A DNA stretch of 64,000 nt from UKL13-2 sp043744255 (GCA_043744255.1 JAYTVA010000058.1:1-64000), one strand, 5' to 3'. Positions 8,147 to 17,072 are shown, numbered from the stretch's first letter. Made by a program: numbers and translations. Notes: a model not told the origin generated them from the sequence alone.

Positions 8147-8245
8147 GTCATCCTGAGCAACGCGAAGGATCTGGCAGCAGAAACAGCAGCATTCGCACTT
8201 CGTATCACCAAATTCTTCAGACGATAAGACTGCCTTCAGAATGAC
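8147..8245. repeat. Intergenic repeat of the CATCCTGAGC...CTTCAGAATGAC type
   Basis: The left end TGTCATCCTGAGCAACGCGA and the right end CCTTCAGAATGACCA resemble a short intergenic repeat seen in many bacterial genomes. The ends are roughly complementary (GTCATCCTGA with TCAGAATGAC), giving a long imperfect hairpin between DUF885 and metH. Whether it blocks or allows read-through into metH is not known. Confidence 0.45.
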
Positions 8246-8284
8246 CACGTCGCAAATGAAAAGTAATTCTAGAAAGTAATAAAC

Positions 8285-11200
8285 ATGGATCAAACAATCA
8301 ATCATCTTTCCACCCGCCCCGCCCGTACCAAGGCGCTCACCGACGCGCTCGCGCAACGGATATTGCTGCTCGACGGCGCGATGGGCACGATGGTGCAGCA
8401 ATACAAACTCACCGAGGCCGAATATCGCGGCGAGCGTTTTGCCGACTGGAAATCGGATCTTCGTGGCAATAACGATTTGCTGACACTCACGCGTCCGCAA
8501 GTGATCCGCGAAATTCACAGTCAGTATCTCGAAGCCGGTGCCGACATCCTCGAAACCAATACGTTTAACTCCACCAACATCTCGATGGCGGACTACCATC
8601 TGGAAGAGTTTGCGTATGAGCTAAACCGTGAAGGTGCCCGACTGGCGCGGGAAGTGGCCGATGGCTACTCTGCAAAGTCCCCCAACAAACCACGCTTCGT
8701 CGCGGGTGTGTTGGGCCCCCTCACACGCACCTTGTCGATCTCGCCCGACGTAAATGACCCTGGCTTTCGTGCGGTCAATTTCGATCAAGTCAAAGACGGC
8801 TATCGTGAAGCGACGCGCGGTTTGATCGAAGGCGGCGCCGATATTTTGTTGATCGAAACCGTCTTCGATACGCTCAACGCCAAGGCCGCGATCTTCGCGA
8901 TTGAAGAAGAATTCTCGGCACTCGGCATCACCGGCGACATGCGTCTGCCGATCATGATTTCTGGCACCATCACCGACGCCTCCGGTCGCACGCTGTCGGG
9001 GCAGGTAGTGGAAGCGTTCTACAACTCGGTGCGTCACGCCAACCCGTTGTCGATTGGCTTCAACTGCGCGCTCGGTGGTAAAGATTTGCGCCCACATATT
9101 GAAGAGTTGGCGCGCATCGCCGATTGTCGTGTGTCCGCGCACCCAAATGCTGGGCTGCCCAATCCGCTCGCACCCACCGGCTACGACGAGTTGCCGCCGC
9201 ACACCGCGTCATACATTCGTGAATGGGCGGAGGCAGGTTGGCTCAATATCACTGGCGGCTGTTGCGGCACCACACCCGCGCACATCAAGGCGATTGGCGA
9301 AATCGTTGCGCCGTACAAGCCGCGCGTGACGCCGGTGATTGAAAAACAATTGCGCCTCTCGGGCTTGGAGGCGGAAAGCATTAGCGATACGTCGCTGTTT
9401 GTAAACGTCGGTGAGCGTACTAACGTCACGGGTTCGCGCGCGTTTGCGAAATTGATTTTGAATGGCGACTACAACGAGGCACTTGCGGTCGCGCGCAGCC
9501 AAGTGGAAAACGGCGCGCAGATGATCGACATCAACATGGACGAAGCGATGCTCGATTCGCAGGCGGCCATGGTGAAATTTTTGAATTTGATTGCGAGTGA
9601 GCCAGACATTTCGCGCGTGCCGATCATGCTCGATTCATCAAAATGGAGCGTGATCGAAGCGGGCTTGAAATGTGTACAGGGCAAGTCGGTGGTCAATTCG
9701 ATTTCGATGAAAGAAGGCATCCCGGAATTTATTGAGCGCGCCAAGCTGTGTCGTCGTTATGGTGCCGCGATCATCGTGATGGCGTTCGATGAAAAAGGCC
9801 AAGCGGACACCTATGCGCGCAAGACCGAAATCTGCGCGCGCTCATACAAAATTTTGGTGGAAGAAGTCGGCTTCCCACCGGAAGATATTATCTTCGATCC
9901 GAACATTTTCGCGATTGCGACCGGCATTGAGGAGCACGCCAATTACGGTATGGACTTCATCAACGCGACCGAGTGGATTCGCAAAAATTTGCCGCATGCA
10001 AAGGTGAGCGGCGGCGTATCGAATATTTCGTTCTCATTCCGTGGCAATGACCCGGTGCGTGAAGCGATTCACACCGCGTTTTTGTATCACGCCGCCAAGG
10101 TCGGCATGACCATGGGTATCGTCAACGCCGGGCAACTTGGCGTGTACGACGACATCCCAAAAGAATTGCTGGAACTGGTTGAAGACGTGATTTTTAATCG
10201 TCGCCCAGACTGCACAGATCGCTTGGTCAGCTTCGCCGAAAACTTCAAAGGCAAAAAGAAGGATCTGGTGGAAGACCTTGCCTGGCGCGGCGATCCAGTC
10301 GGTGCACGTCTCACGCATGCGTTGGTAAAGGGCATTACCGAGTTCATCATCACCGACACCGAAGAGTGCCGTTTGAAAGTCAAAGCCGATGGCGGTCGCC
10401 CGATCAACGTGATCGAAGGCCCGCTGATGGACGGCATGAACGTGGTCGGCGATTTGTTTGGCGCGGGCAAAATGTTTTTGCCACAGGTAGTGAAATCTGC
10501 GCGCGTGATGAAGCAGGCAGTGGCCCATCTGGTGCCGTTCATCGAGGAAGAAAAACGTTTGTCCGGTGCGGAAAATTCTAAAGCCAAGGGCAAAATTTTG
10601 ATGGCCACCGTGAAAGGGGATGTGCATGACATCGGCAAAAACATCGTCGGTGTGGTCATGCAATGCAATAACTTCGAGGTGATCGACCTCGGCGTGATGG
10701 TGTCCACGGAAAAAATTCTCGATACCGCGATGAAGGAAAACGTAGACATCATCGGCCTGTCTGGATTGATTACGCCTTCGCTCGAAGAAATGGCGCACGT
10801 CGCCAAAGAAATGCAGCGCCTCGGTTTCACCATGCCGCTGTTGATCGGCGGTGCCACCACTTCGCGCACGCACACGGCGGTGAAGATCGAGCCGCACTAC
10901 AAGGGCCCAACAGTTTGGGTACCGGATGCCTCGCGCGCGGTCGGCGTGTGTAGCAATTTGCTGTCGGATGAATTGAAAACCGGTTACGTCCAATCGGTGC
11001 GCGAGGATTACGACAAGGTGCGCGAGCAACACGCCAACAAAAAAGGCGTGAAGCTGGTGACGCTGGACGCGGCGCGCGCGAATGCGGCCAAGATCGACTG
11101 GGGCAACTACACGCCACCGAAGCCCAGCTTCATTGGCGTGAAGGAGTTAAAAAATATTCCGTTGGAAACTTTGGTGCCGCATATCGACTGGAGCCCGTTT

Positions 11201-12022
11201 TTCCAGACGTGGGATTTGTGGGGCAAATATCCGCAGATCTTGGACGACGCCACGGTCGGTGCCGCCGCGCGTGAAGTGTTCGCGAACGCGCAGAAGATGC
11301 TCGACAAAATCATCAAAGGCAAATGGCTACAGGCCAACGCGGTGTATGGTTTCTGGCCAGCCAATGCGGTCGGTGATTCGGTGGAAGTGTATGCCGACGC
11401 ATCGCGCGCGAAGGTGCTGCATACCTTCCATCATTTGCGTCAGCAGAATGAGAAACCGGCGGGCAATGCGAATCAGAGCCTCGCAGATTTCATCGCGCCC
11501 AAGTTGGGTAATCATACCGACTACCTCGGTGCCTTCGCCGTCACCGCTGGCATCGGCTGTGACGAGCGCGCTAAAGCTTTCGAAGCCGCTAACGATGACT
11601 ACAGCGCGATCATGTTGAAAGCGCTCGCTGACCGATTCGCCGAAGCGTTCGCTGAATATCTGCACGCGAAAGTGCGCCGCGATGATTGGGGTTATGCAAA
11701 ATCAGAATCGCTAAACAGCGACGAGTTGATCGCCGAAAAATACGTCGGCATTCGCCCCGCACCCGGTTATCCGGCATGTCCGGAGCACAGTGAAAAAGCG
11801 CCGATGTTTGAATTGCTCGATGCCAGCAAACGGGCAAACATTACTCTGACCGATTCGTACGCGATGTGGCCCACGGCGGCGGTGTCGGGGTTTTATTACT
11901 CGCACCCACAATCGCAATACTTCGCCGTCGGCAAAATTGATCGCGACCAACTGGTCGATTACGCCAAGCGCAAAGGTTGGGATTTGGCGAAGGCAGAGCG
12001 GTGGTTGGCACCGAATTTGTAG
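8285..12022 (+). CDS. metH: Cobalamin-dependent methionine synthase
   Basis: A full-length 1245-residue MetH. The N-terminal homocysteine module has the zinc ligands Cys261 (GFNCALGG) and Cys326-Cys327 (GGCCGTTPAH). The 5-methyltetrahydrofolate module follows with NVGERTNVTGSRAF and the LDSSKWSVIEAGL segment. The cobalamin module carries GDVHDIGKNIVGVV with the cobalt-binding His781 and GLSGLITPSLEEM. The C-terminal activation module has ADRFAEAFAEYLHAKVRR and RPAPGYPACPEHSEK, which binds SAM for reductive reactivation. The enzyme methylates homocysteine to methionine in the cytoplasm. No cobalamin riboswitch is visible directly upstream. The nearest control element is the SAM-II leader ahead of the preceding gene. 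Confidence 0.97.
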   Translation: MDQTINHLSTRPARTKALTDALAQRILLLDGAMGTMVQQYKLTEAEYRGERFADWKSDLRGNNDLLTLTRPQVIREIHSQYLEAGADILETNTFNSTNISMADYHLEEFAYELNREGARLAREVADGYSAKSPNKPRFVAGVLGPLTRTLSISPDVNDPGFRAVNFDQVKDGYREATRGLIEGGADILLIETVFDTLNAKAAIFAIEEEFSALGITGDMRLPIMISGTITDASGRTLSGQVVEAFYNSVRHANPLSIGFNCALGGKDLRPHIEELARIADCRVSAHPNAGLPNPLAPTGYDELPPHTASYIREWAEAGWLNITGGCCGTTPAHIKAIGEIVAPYKPRVTPVIEKQLRLSGLEAESISDTSLFVNVGERTNVTGSRAFAKLILNGDYNEALAVARSQVENGAQMIDINMDEAMLDSQAAMVKFLNLIASEPDISRVPIMLDSSKWSVIEAGLKCVQGKSVVNSISMKEGIPEFIERAKLCRRYGAAIIVMAFDEKGQADTYARKTEICARSYKILVEEVGFPPEDIIFDPNIFAIATGIEEHANYGMDFINATEWIRKNLPHAKVSGGVSNISFSFRGNDPVREAIHTAFLYHAAKVGMTMGIVNAGQLGVYDDIPKELLELVEDVIFNRRPDCTDRLVSFAENFKGKKKDLVEDLAWRGDPVGARLTHALVKGITEFIITDTEECRLKVKADGGRPINVIEGPLMDGMNVVGDLFGAGKMFLPQVVKSARVMKQAVAHLVPFIEEEKRLSGAENSKAKGKILMATVKGDVHDIGKNIVGVVMQCNNFEVIDLGVMVSTEKILDTAMKENVDIIGLSGLITPSLEEMAHVAKEMQRLGFTMPLLIGGATTSRTHTAVKIEPHYKGPTVWVPDASRAVGVCSNLLSDELKTGYVQSVREDYDKVREQHANKKGVKLVTLDAARANAAKIDWGNYTPPKPSFIGVKELKNIPLETLVPHIDWSPFFQTWDLWGKYPQILDDATVGAAAREVFANAQKMLDKIIKGKWLQANAVYGFWPANAVGDSVEVYADASRAKVLHTFHHLRQQNEKPAGNANQSLADFIAPKLGNHTDYLGAFAVTAGIGCDERAKAFEAANDDYSAIMLKALADRFAEAFAEYLHAKVRRDDWGYAKSESLNSDELIAEKYVGIRPAPGYPACPEHSEKAPMFELLDASKRANITLTDSYAMWPTAAVSGFYYSHPQSQYFAVGKIDRDQLVDYAKRKGWDLAKAERWLAPNL

Positions 12023-12080
12023 GGTGTGGTGCTTGCATCGCTGTGCGCTACGGTGATGTTCATCGTATGCCACGGCCGAT

Positions 12081-12108
12081 GTCGGGTAGCTGCGCAACCC
12101 GACCTACG
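12081..12108. repeat. REP-like repeat
   Basis: GTCGGGTAGCTGCGCAACCC followed by GACCTACG. One copy of the 27-nt palindromic family in inverted orientation relative to the copy at 8069. It lies just after metH and could act as a transcript end. Confidence 0.7.
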
Positions 12109-12228
12109 TTCGCACGCTCGTTCGCTTGCGTGACGGAACGCTTGAAGCGTTAAGATGCACCATCCGTCGGCACTCTTGATACGACGCGCTTGCCGCGTTC
12201 GCTCAACACACTTTGGACCACTCGCAAC

Positions 12229-12477
12229 ATGACAACCCCTGAGCCATCGCAAAAAAATTTACCCCCGATACGCACTTGGGGGCACTACATCTTTGGCGGT
12301 CTCGCCGTGCTGGTGTGTGCGGTGCCCGGTAGTTTATTGGCGTGGTGGTTAGTGTCGCTGCTGGGCCTTGGTGGGGTGGCGCAAGCGTTGCTGACGATCC
12401 CAGTGGCGATGGTGTTTAGTGTGGTCTTGTTTGCGGGGTTGACAGCGTTGGGGCGGGCGTTGGGGTTTAATGAATAG
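12229..12477 (+). CDS. Small hypothetical membrane protein
   Basis: An 82-residue protein with a polar N-terminus (MTTPEPSQKNLPPIRTWGH) and two hydrophobic helices, YIFGGLAVLVCAVPGSLLAW and a second from about residue 52 to 72. The topology suggests an inner-membrane hairpin. I recognise no family. The ATG at 12229 is used because the in-frame TTG upstream (12190) would add residues that do not look like a protein N-terminus. The codon pattern fits a real gene, but support is modest. It sits between metH and pabB on the same strand. Confidence 0.55.
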   Translation: MTTPEPSQKNLPPIRTWGHYIFGGLAVLVCAVPGSLLAWWLVSLLGLGGVAQALLTIPVAMVFSVVLFAGLTALGRALGFNE

Positions 12478-12559
12478 AAAGTTTCGTGTTCATTTGCACA
12501 CTAGCCATTCCTAAACCCTAGCATCCACGCTACGTTTCAGCCATTTACTCCCAACCCCC

Positions 12560-14374
12560 GTGCTGATTTTCAACTTCAATCGCTCCTTCTCCGCCAGCGC
12601 ACCGGCGCTCACGCTCGGCACGCCTGAGCGCGTGATCGCGGCGCATCGCATTGACGACGTTGCCGCCGCACTCGCAGAAGTTGCGAAAGAAACTGCGCGC
12701 GGCAACTACGCCGCCGGTTTCATCAGCTACGAAGCCGGACCAGCATTCGATCCCGCGCTGAAAACTATCGCGCGCACCGATGGTCTACCGTTGCTGTGGT
12801 TCGCTATCGTCAGCCCCGCCAATGTCACCCACACGCCGCCGGTCGCGGGGTTGGAGATGTACAACATCGCGCCGTGGCAACCCGACACGGCGCAGGCCGA
12901 TTACGCGAAATCTATCGCCAGCATTCGCGAATCCATTCGCAACGGCGATATTTATCAAGCCAACTACACACTACGTTTGCAAAGCCAATTCTCGGGTTGC
13001 GCACATGCGTGGTACGAAGATTTGCGCTGCGATTCGCATGGACGCTTCAATGCGTTCATCGACATCGGCACGCATCGCATTCTCTCGTTGTCGCCTGAGT
13101 TATTTTTCTCGTGGGACGGTCACACGCTGCGCACACGGCCGATGAAAGGCACCGCCAAACGCAGCGAGCCGCCAGCGAAAGAAAGCGCTGATTGGCAACG
13201 CTGGCGCGACGAAGATGAAGAACTCGCGGCGACACTTTTGGCGTCCAGCAAAAACCGCGCCGAAAATTTAATGATCGTTGATTTGCTGCGGAACGATGTC
13301 TCGCGCATTGCCAAATCCGGCACTGTCGCCGTACCGAATTTGTTTACGCTCGAAGCCTATCCCACGCTCTACCAAATGACCTCCACTGTCACGGCCGAAA
13401 CGCGTGACGGCACGACCATCGCCGATATTTTTAGAGCACTGTTTCCGTGCGGCTCGATCACCGGCGCGCCGAAAATAAAATCCTCCGAAGTGATTGCGGA
13501 ACTAGAGACCACGCCGCGCGGCGTCTACTGCGGCGCGGTCGGCACCATCGCGCCCGATGGCAGCTGCGTATTCAACGTCGCCATTCGCACCATCGTCATC
13601 CACGCAGCAACTGGTGCGGCCACCTGCGGGGTGGGTGGCGGCATCGTCTGGGATTCCGAAACACGCGACGAATACGCCGAAGCCCTCGCCAAAGCCGCGT
13701 TCATGCAAAACGCATCGCATGGATTTGAGTTACTGGAAACGCTACGCTTGGCGAAAGGCGAATACGCGTGGCTCGAACGTCATGTGCAACGTCTGATGTC
13801 GTCAGCGTCGGTACTCGGCTTTGATATCCATGAAGAAAAAATCCGCAATGCCTTACACGAACACGCACGCCTACACACCGGCGAGACGCGACGTGTACGC
13901 ATGCTCGTCACGCGCGCGGGTAGCATCACCATCACCAGTGAAACGCTCGACGCAAAAATGCCAATATGGTCAAAACCCGCGTCCCCATTGCCGTTCGAGC
14001 CATCGACCACCCGCAAAATTGCCCTCGCCACTACGCCCGTTCATCGTCATGAACGCGCGCTGCATCACAAAACCACCCGCCGCACCGTCTACGACACCCA
14101 TCGTCAACAACACCCCAACGCCTTCGACGTACTGCTTTGGAATCAACAACAAGAGCTGACCGAATTTACCTACGGCTCGCTGGTAGTGGAGATCGATGGC
14201 GAATGGCTCACACCGAGTTTGGCGAGCGGCCTGTTGCCGGGTGTGATGCGCGCCGAATTGATTGCACGCGGGGAAATTATCGAGCGTGTCGTGCACGTTG
14301 ATGATCTGTCGCGTGCGCAGTCAGTGTGGTTTATCAACAGCGTACGTGGCTGGGTGCGGGTGATGATGGAGTAG
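12560..14374 (+). CDS. pabB: Aminodeoxychorismate synthase component I fused to aminodeoxychorismate lyase
   Basis: A 604-residue fusion. The first 370 residues or so are a PabB chorismate-binding domain with NGDIYQANYTLRL, RPMKGTAKR, ENLMIVDLLRNDVSRIAKSG and PCGSITGAPKIKSSEVI, which hold the chorismate and magnesium ligands. The rest is a PabC-like class IV PLP domain (ETLRLAKGEYAWLERHVQRL, then LTEFTYGSLVVE and LLPGVMRAEL). Together they convert chorismate through aminodeoxychorismate to 4-aminobenzoate for folate; the glutamine amidotransferase PabA must be encoded elsewhere. The fusion is known in proteobacteria. The GTG at 12560 gives a normal N-terminus (MLIFNFNRSF) but has no obvious ribosome-binding site. 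Confidence 0.92.
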   Translation: MLIFNFNRSFSASAPALTLGTPERVIAAHRIDDVAAALAEVAKETARGNYAAGFISYEAGPAFDPALKTIARTDGLPLLWFAIVSPANVTHTPPVAGLEMYNIAPWQPDTAQADYAKSIASIRESIRNGDIYQANYTLRLQSQFSGCAHAWYEDLRCDSHGRFNAFIDIGTHRILSLSPELFFSWDGHTLRTRPMKGTAKRSEPPAKESADWQRWRDEDEELAATLLASSKNRAENLMIVDLLRNDVSRIAKSGTVAVPNLFTLEAYPTLYQMTSTVTAETRDGTTIADIFRALFPCGSITGAPKIKSSEVIAELETTPRGVYCGAVGTIAPDGSCVFNVAIRTIVIHAATGAATCGVGGGIVWDSETRDEYAEALAKAAFMQNASHGFELLETLRLAKGEYAWLERHVQRLMSSASVLGFDIHEEKIRNALHEHARLHTGETRRVRMLVTRAGSITITSETLDAKMPIWSKPASPLPFEPSTTRKIALATTPVHRHERALHHKTTRRTVYDTHRQQHPNAFDVLLWNQQQELTEFTYGSLVVEIDGEWLTPSLASGLLPGVMRAELIARGEIIERVVHVDDLSRAQSVWFINSVRGWVRVMME

Positions 14375-14409
14375 TGCGTGGCGGAAATTGAGCCCGGTGG
14401 CTCGATAGG

Positions 14410-14529
14410 CTGCGCTTTGTTCACATGCTTACCCACCACGCGATACTTGCCGTGGTCGACATCGGCCTGTGTGATGGTTGGGGCTTCGTCAGAAACTGGC
14501 GACGTTTTGGAAGTAGAGGTTCGTTTCAT
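14410..14529 (-). pseudogene. Truncated duplicate of the BrnA-type antitoxin gene
   Basis: The first 40 codons (MKRTSTSKTSPVSDEAP...) are closely similar to the N-terminus of the intact antitoxin that starts at 15100. Homology stops after GKHVNKAQ, and the frame then runs into unrelated sequence toward the end of pabB. The DNA-binding core is lost, so this is a remnant. The upstream region is duplicated too, including the palindrome GTTGCAGCAAC at 14565-14575. Confidence 0.75.
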
Positions 14530-14599
14530 GTTTGTCAGTCGTTCGTATGGCGAGTATGAGAATTGTTGCAGCAACTATCGAGGGCTAACGCCAACAATT

Positions 14600-14765
14600 T
14601 TTGTGATCCCCAGCTTCAATCATGCCGGGGCAGGCTCTGAGCCACGTCTGGCGACGGGTCTCATCCTTGAAAACTTGGGAGGCATGTCGATGTTGGCCAA
14701 ATGCCATTTGCCTACATTCCCAGCGAAACATTCGGCGCAATGCCCGTTGGTTATTGCGCCCTACG
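14600..14765. repeat. Repeat block, copy 1
   Basis: It contains a CCCCAGCTTCAATCATGCCGGGG-like hairpin near 14608-14632 followed by GCAGGCTCTGAGCC, and ends with an inverted repeat GGCGCAATGCCC...TTATTGCGCC at 14734-14760 plus CTACG. The same elements recur in the same order at 15175-15348, so the block duplicated together with the antitoxin 5' end. Confidence 0.7.
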
Positions 14766-14767
14766 AT

Positions 14768-15100
14768 CTACTTCACCCGATAACTCGCCAACTCCTGCCG
14801 AATCGCGTAACGAACTTCGCCGATTAAGTCCTGACCGGAAACGGCGCGACGTAGCGTGTCATTGATAAGCGTTTGATAGCCGCGTTCACCCGCCGCCGTT
14901 TTGAAGTGCGCAATGATCGCCGCGTCCAGCATGATGCTGATCCGCTTCTTCCCAAGCTGCTTTTGCGCAGCCGCTTGCCATTCCGCTTTGCTCACGCGCT
15001 TGCCCGCCACGCGATATTCGGCGCGGTCGAAATCGGCCTGTGTGATTTTTGGTGCTTCGTCAGAAGCTGGCGACGTTTTGGAAGTAGAGATTCGTTTCAT
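14768..15100 (-). CDS. Solitary BrnA-type antitoxin
   Basis: A 110-residue protein with a charged N-terminal region (ITQADFDRAEYRVAGKRVSKAEW) and the BrnA core GKKRISIMLDAAIIAHFKTA followed by ERGYQTLINDTLRRAV, a ribbon-helix-helix-like DNA-binding segment. The ATG at 15100 is preceded on its strand by GAAAGGCGGACAAAT. Unlike the pair at the start of the window, no BrnT frame lies upstream in the 265 nt to the next gene. It therefore looks like an orphan, either a stand-alone regulator or an antitoxin for a toxin elsewhere. Two palindromes upstream, GTTGCAGCAAC and GTTACTGCAAC, are likely operators. Confidence 0.75.
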   Translation of the reverse strand: MKRISTSKTSPASDEAPKITQADFDRAEYRVAGKRVSKAEWQAAAQKQLGKKRISIMLDAAIIAHFKTAAGERGYQTLINDTLRRAVSGQDLIGEVRYAIRQELASYRVK

Positions 15101-15135
15101 ATTTGTCCGCCTTTCGCACGGCGAGTATGCGAATT

Positions 15136-15165
15136 GTTGCAGCAACTATTGGAGGTTACTGCAAC
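15136..15165 (-). promoter_or_regulatory. Two palindromic operator candidates of the orphan antitoxin
   Basis: GTTGCAGCAAC (15136-15146) and GTTACTGCAAC (15155-15165) are 11-nt near-palindromes with centres 19 bp apart, about two helical turns. They lie 36-65 nt upstream of the antitoxin start. The first is conserved in the decayed copy at 14565-14575. The spacing fits two dimers bound side by side; binding by the antitoxin is an inference. Confidence 0.45.
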
Positions 15166-15174
15166 TAAATATTG

Positions 15175-15348
15175 TCATCCCCGGCTTCAATAATGCCGGG
15201 GCAGGCTCTGAGCCGCTTCTGGCGCGGGATCTCATCCGCTCGCTCGCAGCTGTCATTCGCGTTATACGACGGGGTTGGGCAGTGCCGCTGCTTACCCGTT
15301 GAGCATTGAGACATACGGCGCAATGCCCGTTGGTTATTGCGCCCTACG
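15175..15348. repeat. Repeat block, copy 2
   Basis: It starts with GTCATCCCCGGCTTCAATAA and the pairing GCCGGGG, continues with GCAGGCTCTGAGCC and CTCATCCGC, and ends with the inverted repeat GGCGCAATGCCC...TTATTGCGCC at 15317-15343 plus CTACG. It is the second copy of the block at 14600-14765, with a length difference of about 12 nt. No gene is visible between 15101 and 15365. Confidence 0.7.
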
Positions 15349-15365
15349 TGCTACGTGCCAGTGGT

Positions 15366-16103
15366 TCAATCGCCAGCGTTACTCGCCCCGAAATTCGATG
15401 CTGGCATTTCATCGTAAGTGCGACCATTTAGGTCACGTCCAGTTCGATCCTTTCGCACCCCACCCCATTGCTTAAAGAAAAAAGCAACTTTGGCCTTCTT
15501 GCATTGGCGGTGGATCGAGTGAACCCAGTCTGGATTCATCGGTCTTGCGCCCGGTCCCGACTCGCCCCCCACGATCACCCAATGCATCTCCTTGAGAGGA
15601 AGAAAAGGAAGTGGCCCAATGAGCGGCTCGCAAGAAATAAATCTGACTGCGGCAGGAATCTCAGAAAGGTCATGTATACGCGAGAGAACGCGCTCATCCT
15701 CAACACTCACGCCCATCCATACGTTTGGCGGCCAGATCAATTTATGTGCGATGGTGCGAAGACGCTTACTCCGCTTGGTCAAAACTTGAAACGTGTGCTG
15801 TGGACATTCAGCCATCGTTTCAAACACCCGCTTTATGAAAGGTGTTGGGACATCTTCTTGAAACAGATCGCTCATCGAATTGACAAATATTACGCGCGAC
15901 TTTTTCCATTTTTTGGGTAGGTCAACGAGGTCTTCGTGCAACGTGGGTTCAAAGGCATCCGTGTATCGTGGTGCCCCCATAGCTTGGAGCCTGTTCGCCA
16001 TTCGTTCTGCGTAGCAGTGCTTGCAGCCTGCGGAAACCTTTCGACAACCCGTCACAGGGTTCCACGTCATTTCCGTCCACTCAATATTCGAGATCGTGGC
16101 CAT
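15366..16103 (-). CDS. Gp37/Gp68 family three-Cys-motif protein (DUF5131)
   Basis: A 245-residue protein of the phage Gp37/Gp68 family. The N-terminus IEWTEMTWNPVTGC leads into a three-cysteine motif Cys20-x6-Cys27-x2-Cys30-Tyr, which may hold an iron-sulphur cluster like that of radical-SAM enzymes although the spacing is not the classic x3. Conserved SMSDLFQEDVP, VLTKRSKRL, WMGVSVEDERVL, SCEPLIGPL and WVIVGGESGPGARPM follow. The biochemical role is not established. It lies 19 nt downstream of tcmP on the same strand, the standard partnership for these two families. The family occurs in phages and mobile regions, and the surroundings here (decayed duplications, orphan antitoxin) are accessory. 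Confidence 0.85.
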   Translation of the reverse strand: MATISNIEWTEMTWNPVTGCRKVSAGCKHCYAERMANRLQAMGAPRYTDAFEPTLHEDLVDLPKKWKKSRVIFVNSMSDLFQEDVPTPFIKRVFETMAECPQHTFQVLTKRSKRLRTIAHKLIWPPNVWMGVSVEDERVLSRIHDLSEIPAAVRFISCEPLIGPLPFLPLKEMHWVIVGGESGPGARPMNPDWVHSIHRQCKKAKVAFFFKQWGGVRKDRTGRDLNGRTYDEMPASNFGASNAGD

Positions 16104-16122
16104 AGCTTATCCTTCACAAAAT

Positions 16123-17016
16123 TCATTTACCCAAGATGCTCCGCGCAATTCGCATCGCGGGTCCCGCGCCTTTTGCATTCGAAGCGGCGAAACATAATAG
16201 GTACATTGGACTAGATTTAGAGTTGTGCAAAACCATACCATCAGCGACCGAATGAAATGCACTACGCAATCGCTCTTTGACAAACTGACTCACAATTGTT
16301 TCCGATACGGCTCGCTCAAACTGCGGTTCACTCGTGAATAAACTGGTTTGCGACGACGGCACGAAGAAACGCTCTCGCCATGAGGGTGTTCCGAACAGAC
16401 GATCAAGCTTATCACCCCACGCTTCGGGCACGAAACCGCTTGAGGGGATCATCCGCATTGGTCCCATGCCGATTGGAAATAGGTACCACAGGTCGACGCC
16501 ACCTGTTGCGCCTAGCGCCTGAATGGTGCTCCACTCCACTTGAAGGCCATAGGGATCAAGAAAAACCACGGCTCGATCTTTTCTCCAGTCTCTTTCTCGT
16601 ATCCAAGCGAGCAAGACTGTATTTGCGTCACCCTCAATGCAACTAACCTGGTCTTTCAGGCGCTGGTGTTTGGCCGATAAGAAATCTCGTAGCTGTGCCA
16701 GCCGACTTGCGGATTTTTCAATCAGCAAATACTTGTCAAAAGGACTTGTCAATGACAGCGCAATATCGACGCTGCCGCGTCTATAACTCTCTGTTTCTTC
16801 ATCATCATAAAAATCATCGAACAGGCTCGCCCTCGCAACACGGTCAGCCTTGTCTACGCGTTCGCCAGTTCCGGCGAATGCATCGACATACCAAGTCCTG
16901 AAATACTTAGCCTTTTCGTTGCTCGACATGATGGCCCTATAACTGCGAAGATAGTTATCCAAGCACTGGAGCTTGGTGTCGGTCCAGTTGCCGCCAAACT
17001 GATGATCAGTCGCCAT
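16123..17016 (-). CDS. tcmP: Three-Cys-motif partner protein TcmP
   Basis: A 297-residue protein matching the TcmP family. The N-terminus FGGNWTDTKLQCLDNYLRSY precedes YFRTWYVDAFAGTGER, which resembles methyltransferase motif I. DKYLLIEKSASRLAQL could bind a nucleotide ribose, and AVVFLDPYGLQVEW resembles a catalytic motif IV (DPYG). These suggest a Rossmann-type enzyme, perhaps a methyltransferase or nuclease; function is unproven. The family is defined by its pairing with three-Cys Gp37/Gp68 proteins, and that partner lies directly downstream. The start at 17016 has GGGGATC nearby upstream. It is separated from the end of polA by only 56 nt. Confidence 0.85.
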   Translation of the reverse strand: MATDHQFGGNWTDTKLQCLDNYLRSYRAIMSSNEKAKYFRTWYVDAFAGTGERVDKADRVARASLFDDFYDDEETESYRRGSVDIALSLTSPFDKYLLIEKSASRLAQLRDFLSAKHQRLKDQVSCIEGDANTVLLAWIRERDWRKDRAVVFLDPYGLQVEWSTIQALGATGGVDLWYLFPIGMGPMRMIPSSGFVPEAWGDKLDRLFGTPSWRERFFVPSSQTSLFTSEPQFERAVSETIVSQFVKERLRSAFHSVADGMVLHNSKSSPMYLLCFAASNAKGAGPAMRIARSILGK

Positions 17017-17072
17017 TTATGATCCCCGGCAGAATTTGTTTATTTAGCTGTATTAATATACAGTATTCTGAC

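Noticed and set aside
10034..11032. 332-codon frame antisense to metH
   Set aside because: It lies wholly opposite a conserved gene and shows only shadow composition (His/Arg/Phe rich).
15468..15920. 150-codon plus-strand frame
   Set aside because: Antisense of the Gp37/Gp68 gene, with no recognisable protein features.
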